DNA from: Stieleria marina | Lineage (GTDB): Bacteria > Planctomycetota > Planctomycetia > Pirellulales > Pirellulaceae | Direction of reading: 5' to 3' | Assembly: GCA_007741555.1 (NCBI GenBank) | Contig: CP036526.1 | Coordinates: 7,739,719 to 7,803,718, forward strand | DNA: 64,000 nucleotides | In this document: piece by piece, positions 37,147 through 44,954 of the stretch | Position numbering within the stretch: position 1 is the stretch's first letter | Layout of the letters: the number at the start of each line of letters is the position of its first letter | Notes under the pieces: model-generated | Seen by the model: only the letters and a program-made list of their open reading frames with translations | The model's database searches: none | What the model was told of the DNA's origin: nothing | Program-made: the position numbers and the translations under genes

Positions 37147-38862
37147 ATGCGACGACTGCCAACGATTTGCTTTTCGCTACTGGCAATGCTGCTGGGAATA
37201 GACCATTCGTTTGTCTCTGCCGACGAAGCGACCTGTGTTGTCGCCAGTGTCCAGCCGATCGCGACAAACGCGGGCATCAACACTTATCACTCCGGCGGCA
37301 ATGCCGTCGACGCTGCCATCGCAACGGCAATGACATTGGGCGTGGTCGACAATCACAACTCGGGGCTCGGTGGCGGGTGCTTCATCCTGATTCGGACACC
37401 CGATGGTCAAATTCACGCGATCGACGGTCGGGAAATGGCACCGTCCGCAGCAACGGCCGACATGTACCTGCGCGATGGCAAAGCTGATACCGAGCTCTCG
37501 CAAACAGGGCCCCTAGCCGTCGCCGTTCCGGGAGCACTCGCTGCGTACGCGCACGCTTTGAGATCGCATGGAGAAAAAACGCTTGCCGACGTGATGTTGC
37601 CTGCTGCCAAGATCGCGGAGGAAGGATTCGCGGTCGACAAGATTTTTGCTCGAAAATTGGAATCGAAAAAAGACCTTTTGGCGGCTTTTCCAGCGACTCG
37701 CGATCAGCTTCTTAAATCCGACGGCAGCCCCTATCAAACGGGAGACACGCTTCGCCAAAGTGATCTGGCCAAGACCTATCGTTCCATCGCCGTCAATGGC
37801 GAAAAATGGTTCTACGAGGGTCCGTTCGCTCAGACGATCGGTAGTTGGATGCATCAGAACGGCGGCATCGTGACCGCCGAGGACTTTGCCAATTACCGCA
37901 TCAAACTGCGTCAGCCCGTCGTCACAGACTATCGCGATTGGAAAATCGTCGGGTTCCCTCCGCCCAGTTCGGGCGGATGCCATGTCTCGCAAATGCTAAA
38001 CATTCTGGAGACATTCGATCTGGCGGCAATGCACCAGCGCGATCCCGCGCAAGCCAAACATGTTGTCATCGAATCCATGAAACGTGCCTTTGCCGACCGT
38101 GCCTACCATCTTGGCGATGCTGATTTCTCCAGAGTTCCCAAAGCGCTGATTGACAAAGCCTATGCACGCGACCTTGCCAAACAGATCGACATTCAAAAAA
38201 GCACCGATGTGTCCAAACAAGGCGACCCGTTCGCATTTGGTGATGAACTTTTTGGCAAACACACCACGCACATCGCGGCCGCTGATAGCGATGGCTACTG
38301 GGTCGCTATCACCGCAACCGTGAACACAACCTTTGGCTCCAAGGTCATCGTCCCGGGAACAGGTTTGATTCTCAACAACGAAATGGATGATTTCTCTGCC
38401 CAGCCGGGAGTTCCCAATGCCTTTGGCCTGATCGGTGCAGAGAACAATGCAATCGCTCCTGGCAAGCGACCTTTGTCAAGCATGAGCCCCACCATTGTGC
38501 TTGATCGCCGAGCCAAACCGATCATGACCGTGGGTGCTGCAGGAGGCCCCAAAATTATCACGCAAGTTCTACTGGCGCTCATTCGAACACTCGACTACGG
38601 CGACGACTTGCAAGCTGCTGTCGCGGGCCCACGTTTTCATCATCAATGGCGTCCAGACAGCGTATTAGTCGAATCCAAAATGGGCGACGAGATTATCGAC
38701 CGGCTAAAGAAGTTTGGCCACGTAATCAAAACCACGTCCTCCAGCGGAATCACACAAGCCATTCGCATCGACGACGACGGCAATCTGATCGGCGTTCATG
38801 ACCCACGCGTTCCTGGAAAAGTCGGCTACGGATTTCGCAAAGTCGCTGCCGTAAAGAACTAG
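37147..38862 (+). CDS. ggt: Gamma-glutamyltransferase, secreted
   Basis: A 571-residue N-terminal nucleophile hydrolase with a signal peptide (1-25). GGNAVDAAIATAMTLGVVDNHNSGLGGGCF (50-79) and DGREMAPSAA are the large-subunit motifs. Thr373 in HTTHIAAADSDG is the nucleophile exposed by autocatalytic cleavage; LVNTTFGSKV and the PLSSMSPTIV and GAAGGPKI segments of the small subunit follow. It transfers or hydrolyses the gamma-glutamyl group of glutathione and related peptides in the periplasm. The length matches E. coli Ggt (580). GGAG at 37137-37140 precedes the ATG by 6 bases. Confidence 0.95.
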   Translation: MRRLPTICFSLLAMLLGIDHSFVSADEATCVVASVQPIATNAGINTYHSGGNAVDAAIATAMTLGVVDNHNSGLGGGCFILIRTPDGQIHAIDGREMAPSAATADMYLRDGKADTELSQTGPLAVAVPGALAAYAHALRSHGEKTLADVMLPAAKIAEEGFAVDKIFARKLESKKDLLAAFPATRDQLLKSDGSPYQTGDTLRQSDLAKTYRSIAVNGEKWFYEGPFAQTIGSWMHQNGGIVTAEDFANYRIKLRQPVVTDYRDWKIVGFPPPSSGGCHVSQMLNILETFDLAAMHQRDPAQAKHVVIESMKRAFADRAYHLGDADFSRVPKALIDKAYARDLAKQIDIQKSTDVSKQGDPFAFGDELFGKHTTHIAAADSDGYWVAITATVNTTFGSKVIVPGTGLILNNEMDDFSAQPGVPNAFGLIGAENNAIAPGKRPLSSMSPTIVLDRRAKPIMTVGAAGGPKIITQVLLALIRTLDYGDDLQAAVAGPRFHHQWRPDSVLVESKMGDEIIDRLKKFGHVIKTTSSSGITQAIRIDDDGNLIGVHDPRVPGKVGYGFRKVAAVKN

Positions 38863-38931
38863 TTTCCATCGCCTGAAGTCGGAACGCGCCGCGTGCGATT
38901 ACTTCCTTGGCAATTGGATTGCAGGCGATGC

Positions 38932-39522
38932 TTAGAACAAGCTTTGATCGCACTGCTTGCGAAGCGCCGCTAATGCTCGCACCCACAAGACTCTTGTCGC
39001 TGCATTGCTACGACCTAGATTCTTCGCAATTTCCTCGTGCGTCATGCTTTGGAAATGACGCATTTCGATGACACGTCGATAGTCTTCGGGTAATCCTTCG
39101 ATCGCAGAGGCTAACAACAGACTCCTTTCGGAATTTGCCACACCTTCGTCGGGTTGCGGCTCGTCGCCCGTCGCCAGTTCTTCGATTCTGACACTCGCTT
39201 GGCCAATCACGTCGGTTACAGCCCGCTCGGCGCCTTCCCCTCGTTTAACCGCCATCGCTTTTCGATGATGCTGCAAAACGACACGTCGCAAAATCACTCT
39301 CAGCCATGCCAACCGCTGGACGTGCGTTGTGCCTTGAAAACCCTGCTCGCCGCGCCAAGCATCCAGCATCGTTTGCTGGGCGATGTCCGACGGATCCAAT
39401 TTGCCTTGCAGATCTTGGGGTAATTCGCGCCGCGCGATTTGCACCAGCCAGCTTCTTAGCGGACCAATTGACCAGCTTTCCCGCAGACTACTTTCGGGGT
39501 CATCGTGTTCCGCTGGTTCCAT
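38932..39522 (-). CDS. ECF-type RNA polymerase sigma factor (sigma module 1)
   Basis: A 196-residue sigma-70 family protein with a sigma-2 part (LQGKLDPSDIAQQTMLDAWRG, then WLRVILRRVVLQHHRK) and a sigma-4 helix-turn-helix (LPEDYRRVIEMRHFQSMTHEEIAKNLGRSNAATRVLWVRALAALRK). The linker is Glu/Ala-rich. The ATG (39520-39522) shares one base with the stop of the upstream kinase on the minus strand (TAATG), so its synthesis should depend on translation of that kinase. This reverses the order seen in the other two modules, where sigma precedes kinase. It directs polymerase to an unknown promoter set; the genes it controls are not visible. No anti-sigma gene is adjacent besides the kinase. Confidence 0.92.
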   Translation of the reverse strand: MEPAEHDDPESSLRESWSIGPLRSWLVQIARRELPQDLQGKLDPSDIAQQTMLDAWRGEQGFQGTTHVQRLAWLRVILRRVVLQHHRKAMAVKRGEGAERAVTDVIGQASVRIEELATGDEPQPDEGVANSERSLLLASAIEGLPEDYRRVIEMRHFQSMTHEEIAKNLGRSNAATRVLWVRALAALRKQCDQSLF

Positions 39523-42500
39523 TACGAGATCGCTTTTGTTTGATGAATCGCATTCAGCCGTTTTGGCAGCCGATTCCCAGCGGCTTTGGCGGCATGCAGT
39601 AGCAGCGATGCGAACGTGAAGATCATCATGAAAGTCATCAAGAACATGGTTACGACACCCGATATCGCCCAGTCGTATTCGACCGTCTTTCCGCCAGCCA
39701 AGTCAGTCAAGACTGGGAGGATGGTCATGGGAAACAGAGTGAACACCGAAAACAAAACACAAAACCCTAGTCGCAACCACTCTCGCTGCGTAACAGCCCG
39801 CCAAAAATACGCAACAAACGCTAGTACATAGCATCCGCCCCAAATAATGATGATCCACGACTCACCCTGGTTCACATCCTCGCTGGACAGTCGAACGGGT
39901 GACAGTAGATGCCCCCATGTCATCAACGCCGCTGCGGCAACGATAGGCGCGAGCATCAAATACGCCAGCGTAAAGCGACCGCTTCGCAGCCCACGGGTCA
40001 GGTATAGCACTGGCAACACGACGGCAAAAAACGCCAGAATCGCCGCCCGGCAGAATGACCACCAAAACGACGCAGCAGTTTGGCCGGCCGTCAGCGGTGA
40101 CCCCAGCAGTCGACGTCGGTTACGTGGGTCAGGAGTTGCAGGGGCACTGGCGAGCGAGCGTTCTTGACTACGTGGCTGGACCCGAATGGTTTGCACACCT
40201 TCTCGTGTCGCACGCACCAAACACAATCCGTCTTCTTCGGCCAGCAATACAGGGGACGCCGCTGGGTAGAGAGCCTTTTTGGTATCGCGATGACGACGGG
40301 AGCTGGTCCAAACCGGCTTTCCGTCCGAGAGCGAAACCAAACGATACACGTTGTCTTGGTCATACAAACCGATCAGCGGTGCCCGTCCGTGGACTTCATG
40401 AATACGGTCAAAGTCATTCCAACGACTGGCATCGACTTTCCATAGCTCGCCCGAATCATTTTGACAAACCAATTGCGAATCATCCAAGAAGACATGTTCG
40501 CGTTTGCCGTCTTGGTCGACGTCGATCAAAAACTGCTTGCTCTGTACTCCGTTTTGCTCAACGGTCGACCTTTCCGACAGCTTCAAGCCATCTTCGCTGG
40601 TGTCAAATTCTTGCCACGTTTTGATACCTGTCTTGCTGGGATAAGCAACACTCACGCGAGGCCAGTCGGCTTGTGGATTGACGACCCCGATCTGACGTTG
40701 TGCAAATTGACTTTTCGTTCTGCGATAGGTTTTTACAACTTGGATCGGCTGTTGATCGATTTCCACGCCATATTCTTTGGACAACATCCGCAAAGCGTGC
40801 TTGCCTTGCGGTTCATCATTCCCGTCAAACACTAGAATTCTGCGATCGGTCGGTGGTCCGCAAACCTCGATCGGCGGCCACACGTTTCCCGCATTCCAGC
40901 GGATGACGGAAAGATCTGTGTCGGCTCGCCAAAGCGATTCGCCATTGGTTCCCGAAACCGCGACCAACTCGACAGATGCTGCTTTATCCCCGTCGGGAAC
41001 TACCGCATCTGCCACGCCATCACCGTTGCAGTCGACTCGCAGGATTTTGACATCGCCATAGGATTGGTAACTTCGCGGGTTCAAGGCTCGGCAGAATTGT
41101 TTTCGCCAACGAGTCTTTCCTGTCATCGCGTCCGCGCAAATCAGGAGCATTCCCCGAATGCCAAAAGTGGTCTGACCGTTGAATGATGCGTGTGCCAGAA
41201 TCCAAATCGCACCCGGGTTGTCATCGCAGACTTGGACGCCTTGCGCCACACCACAGGCTTGTTCCAATTCGCACATCACACGCCCGGTCTCAGCGTCCAA
41301 GAATCGAGCTTCCTGGCCCTTTTCGAGTGGCTGAATCAAGACCGTTGATGCATGTCTCTGCGAATCCAGAATTGGTGTTGCATGAACTTTTGCAGTGGCT
41401 AAGTGCCACCATAGTTCGGTGCCGGTCACACCATCGAAGGCGCGTACTATTGACGATTCGGTTTCTCGCACCAAGACACGAGCCTGCCGCTCGCTGTTAT
41501 TCCAAGACGCGACCAATTGCCGAGCATCGCTACGTGTTTTTGATGGAGCTTCTCGATCCAACCAGAACGCTCGGTCGTCATACAGATCATCCGGGCCTGG
41601 ACGCTGGCGATAAAAGCTGGATTCGATCCTATCAGCCAAGCTTAACCGCGTGATACCTTCGGCGATCACAGGTCGCGAATCGCTTGTCACGTCCAAACGT
41701 ATCGTCACACCGCGGCGGGCCGTGTCTTTCAGCGGACCAGTCGTCAGTGACACTTCGATCAAATTGTTTCCATTGCTCGCAATGTGATCGACTTCGGACG
41801 TCTCCATCGAGCCACTGGTTGTTCCAATCGGTTCTTTCCAAGACCGGATGGGATCGCCGGTCTTGCCGCTCAGTAAATCGACGTACAACCAGTATTGGTT
41901 CATCCGCGAATGAGTACTGCGATACGCTTGCGTTTCCCGCCTGCCATGAACGGTCGCAATCGCAATGTCACGAAATCCGTCGCCATCAAAATCACGAAGC
42001 ACGGCGGCTCGTTCGATCATCGATGCAAAACAGGATATCGACTTACGCCCCGTCCATTTCGATTTTCCATCGTTCGTGTTCAAGCAAGTGATGCTCCCGC
42101 TATGGTCGCGGTTGTCGAAATCTTCGGCCACAAGCAACTCATCTTCTCCGTCGCCGTCCAAGTCGACCGCCATTGGAAAATCGGATCGTTCCATTGCCTG
42201 GGACGACTGATCCCAACGCAGCGGGTGATTGCCGGTCCACAAAACACCAGGCGAAGAATCTTCTGTCGAAATCGGTGACACAACTGCAAGTGAATCAGGC
42301 GATGGAACGTCTTCGGAGACTTGCGACCAAATCGCAAACACCGGCGGCAATCCGGCGCCACGCTGAATCACGGTGGGGCTAGCGGCGATCGTAAAGGGAA
42401 GTTCGATCGCACGGCCTACACGCGAACCAGCGGCAATATCCCAAACATCGATTGTTTTGTCGCTCACCGTGACAGCCAGCGTCTGATCTTGCCAACGAAG

Positions 42501-44765
42501 AATTTTTACGGGAGGCGTCATTGGTACGACGGCGCTCGAAGTTCGACCCGCCCAATGAATCCGATGCCTGTTGGATGTGCCACTTCGGTGGATCACACCG
42601 CTGGCACTGCTATTCACACTTTGAAAAGGCCGTATCTCGTTACCCGGCAAAATGTAGACCAGCGATCCGTCCGTGGGCCAGTACTCTTTTTTTAGCGGCG
42701 TCTTGGATGACGGCATCGTGGGACGCGGCAGCTTTGTGATCGCGATGGTTTTTCCAGTTCGGCCACTGAGCGTGACCAGAAACGGGTCTAGGGATAGATC
42801 CGGGTTGTTTCGAGTCAAGTTGACCAACAAATCATGGGTGCCATCACCATCCAAGTCGTTCAGCAAAACGACTTCCATTACTGCGGGCAACTCGACTTTC
42901 TTTCCGCTGCTTCTTGGAAGCTGGCCTAGATTCACCACAGCAGGCAATTGCAATGTCTGCGACCAGATTGTTTTGCCGTCCTCACTGATTGCCGCAATCG
43001 CTGACTCGGTTCGTGCCGTGACGACCACGTGTTCAGCACCGTTGATGCTAAGGGTTTTGGGCATCAGTCGTCGTGGTTTGGCAAAGTAAGGATTTCGAAC
43101 GACAGCGTTGTTGGTCCAGCCGTTGTTGGCATGAAACGAGAAATCGGCCTCGTCGACAAAAGTGCTCAAGTCGGTCCGGAAAACTCCTTTTTCTTCGGAT
43201 GCAAACACCCGCAGTTCCTGAGTATCCAGAGTCGCCAACCACTCGCTGCCGTCACTTCGCTCAATGGTCTCGACATACTTATCAGCAATCGGAATTCCTT
43301 CACGCACAATGCGGCGATCGACGTAACGAGTTCGCGTCGGCAGAATGGCGTCCACCGAAACACGCGTCGTTTCGCTGAATCGTCCATGCGGCGTCAAACG
43401 CACTTCGTATTCGCCGGCAGGTAATTCCGTTTCACTCAGCATCGGCAGAGTGGTGGTCAGTTGCGGTTCGGCAGACACTCCGTCTTGATCGACCAGGAAA
43501 AACGAAGTCGCAAACGGCCCGCCCGCTGCGGCCATTTGTAGTTTTCCCATCGTGGCCGATCGGCGTTGCTGCATCATTCCATACAAAGCAGCGCCCACCA
43601 GCAGTGTGGCCGCAATTGCCATCGCCGCCATTCGCAATCGTTCGCCATTGCGTTGGATTCGACGTTTGATGATCGTTCGTAGTGGCACGCCGCGAGCCTT
43701 GATCGGGCGTCCGTCGCGAATCGCCATCAGGTCGTCTTGCAGGTCGCCGGCGGTTTGGTAACGATCGTTGGAATCCTTTGCCAAACATGTTTGCAAGACG
43801 ACTTCTAAGTCACGCGGCAAGCCTCGGCGAATCGTGGTCGGATTGGGCGGATCAGCGGTGCGAATCTGCTGCAACACATCCAGCGGTGTCGGGCCGTCAA
43901 ACAACGCCGTGCCGGTGACCAGTTCGTACATCGTCGCACCCAACGAATAGATGTCCGATCGATGATCAGGTTTAGCGCCAGGTGATTGAAAAACAGTTTC
44001 CGGACTCATGTATCGCGGTGTGCCCAGCATGGCGCCTGTCACGGTTGCCGTTGCATCCGCGTCGCGCCGCGCTAGTCCAAAGTCCGTCAACCAAATATGC
44101 CCGTCATCGGCCACTAACAGGTTGCCAGGTTTGATGTCGCGATGCACGACGCCTTGCTTGTGAGCATATTGGAGGGCGCTAGCCGATTCGATTCCGATGC
44201 GGACAACTTCGTCCAGCGGCACACCCTGGGGATGTTCCGACAATGTTTTGGAAAGCGGTGCACCGTCGATCCGCTGCATCGCGTACCAGTGAACACCTTC
44301 GTGTCGGCCAACGCCGTAAACGGGCACGATGTTGGGATGGTGAAGTGCAGCGGCTGTTTCTGCTTCTCGCCAAAATCGCTGTGCCGCCATCGGGTCGACC
44401 GTCGTTTGCGGCAAGATTTTTAGCGCGACGGTTCGGTCCAATGATTCTTGAACCGCTTCGTAGACGATCCCCATCCCACCACGCCCCAGATGTCCGGTGA
44501 TGCGAAAATCCGGGATTTTGAAGTCAGGGAGCCGCCACGTTGTCACCGGCGATGGCGAACAGGTGAAATCGGACGAATCAAGCAGCGAGACCGATTCTAT
44601 GCACTCACCAAGTTGCGGCTGTAGTTCCGGGTGTTTCGCAATCAGCTCCGCTGGACTCTCCGCGGTGCCCGCGTCACGACGCTCCATCCATTGCTGCAAG
44701 ACCTCGGCCAAACGCAAATCGATGGTTTCGTCGACGGCATCTTGTGGCAATTCGGAAGAAGACAT
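39522..44765 (-). CDS. Giant Ser/Thr protein kinase with FG-GAP/propeller-like ectodomain and C-terminal membrane block
   Basis: A 1747-residue receptor-like kinase. The kinase domain spans about 87-360: GRGGMG loop (94-99), Lys116, HRDIKPGN (208-215) and DFG (228-230), all active-type residues. A membrane segment (379-396) leads to an ectodomain of about 1100 residues in which FG-GAP/VCBS-like repeats (DLDGDGTHDLLVN, DLDGDGEDELLVAEDF, DFDGDGFRDIAIATVHG, DCNGDGVADAVV, DVDQDGKREHVF) form probable beta-propellers with calcium loops. Five membrane segments close the protein (about 1590-1735). ATG 44765 is preferred to GTG 44774 because AGG precedes it at proper spacing. The stop overlaps the sigma gene ATG (TAATG). 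The ligand of the ectodomain is unknown. Confidence 0.9.
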   Translation of the reverse strand: MSSSELPQDAVDETIDLRLAEVLQQWMERRDAGTAESPAELIAKHPELQPQLGECIESVSLLDSSDFTCSPSPVTTWRLPDFKIPDFRITGHLGRGGMGIVYEAVQESLDRTVALKILPQTTVDPMAAQRFWREAETAAALHHPNIVPVYGVGRHEGVHWYAMQRIDGAPLSKTLSEHPQGVPLDEVVRIGIESASALQYAHKQGVVHRDIKPGNLLVADDGHIWLTDFGLARRDADATATVTGAMLGTPRYMSPETVFQSPGAKPDHRSDIYSLGATMYELVTGTALFDGPTPLDVLQQIRTADPPNPTTIRRGLPRDLEVVLQTCLAKDSNDRYQTAGDLQDDLMAIRDGRPIKARGVPLRTIIKRRIQRNGERLRMAAMAIAATLLVGAALYGMMQQRRSATMGKLQMAAAGGPFATSFFLVDQDGVSAEPQLTTTLPMLSETELPAGEYEVRLTPHGRFSETTRVSVDAILPTRTRYVDRRIVREGIPIADKYVETIERSDGSEWLATLDTQELRVFASEEKGVFRTDLSTFVDEADFSFHANNGWTNNAVVRNPYFAKPRRLMPKTLSINGAEHVVVTARTESAIAAISEDGKTIWSQTLQLPAVVNLGQLPRSSGKKVELPAVMEVVLLNDLDGDGTHDLLVNLTRNNPDLSLDPFLVTLSGRTGKTIAITKLPRPTMPSSKTPLKKEYWPTDGSLVYILPGNEIRPFQSVNSSASGVIHRSGTSNRHRIHWAGRTSSAVVPMTPPVKILRWQDQTLAVTVSDKTIDVWDIAAGSRVGRAIELPFTIAASPTVIQRGAGLPPVFAIWSQVSEDVPSPDSLAVVSPISTEDSSPGVLWTGNHPLRWDQSSQAMERSDFPMAVDLDGDGEDELLVAEDFDNRDHSGSITCLNTNDGKSKWTGRKSISCFASMIERAAVLRDFDGDGFRDIAIATVHGRRETQAYRSTHSRMNQYWLYVDLLSGKTGDPIRSWKEPIGTTSGSMETSEVDHIASNGNNLIEVSLTTGPLKDTARRGVTIRLDVTSDSRPVIAEGITRLSLADRIESSFYRQRPGPDDLYDDRAFWLDREAPSKTRSDARQLVASWNNSERQARVLVRETESSIVRAFDGVTGTELWWHLATAKVHATPILDSQRHASTVLIQPLEKGQEARFLDAETGRVMCELEQACGVAQGVQVCDDNPGAIWILAHASFNGQTTFGIRGMLLICADAMTGKTRWRKQFCRALNPRSYQSYGDVKILRVDCNGDGVADAVVPDGDKAASVELVAVSGTNGESLWRADTDLSVIRWNAGNVWPPIEVCGPPTDRRILVFDGNDEPQGKHALRMLSKEYGVEIDQQPIQVVKTYRRTKSQFAQRQIGVVNPQADWPRVSVAYPSKTGIKTWQEFDTSEDGLKLSERSTVEQNGVQSKQFLIDVDQDGKREHVFLDDSQLVCQNDSGELWKVDASRWNDFDRIHEVHGRAPLIGLYDQDNVYRLVSLSDGKPVWTSSRRHRDTKKALYPAASPVLLAEEDGLCLVRATREGVQTIRVQPRSQERSLASAPATPDPRNRRRLLGSPLTAGQTAASFWWSFCRAAILAFFAVVLPVLYLTRGLRSGRFTLAYLMLAPIVAAAALMTWGHLLSPVRLSSEDVNQGESWIIIIWGGCYVLAFVAYFWRAVTQREWLRLGFCVLFSVFTLFPMTILPVLTDLAGGKTVEYDWAISGVVTMFLMTFMMIFTFASLLLHAAKAAGNRLPKRLNAIHQTKAIS

Positions 44766-44834
44766 TTTGAACACCTAGGACAGAAAGAATGGGCTACAAA
44801 GTCCTAGATGCGGGATATCGACTCGCGCAACACG

Positions 44835-44871
44835 AAAAAAGTAAAAATAGTCCTGCGACGCCGTTCGCAGG
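44835..44871 (-). terminator. Terminator after the ankyrin/gluconolactonase gene
   Basis: On the minus strand CCTGCGA/TCGCAGG (44852-44858 with 44865-44871, loop of 6) is followed by a T-rich tract (five T, then six T). It lies between the ankyrin gene and the giant kinase and should separate their transcripts. Confidence 0.7.
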
Positions 44872-44920
44872 GTATTTCTTGCTCTGCAAAGAACAATCGG
44901 CGTATCCGTGACCGTGATGC

Positions 44921-44940
44921 CCTGCGAGCGGTGTCGCAGG
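44921..44940. other. Second CCTGCGA/TCGCAGG hairpin
   Basis: CCTGCGA (44921-44927) and TCGCAGG (44934-44940) repeat the stem of the nearby terminator 69 bases away, with a different loop. It lies 14 bases after the ankyrin-gene stop. Two copies of the same stem in one gap suggest a mobile or duplicated hairpin. Confidence 0.5.
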
Positions 44941-44954
44941 ACGGCGGAACGCTT

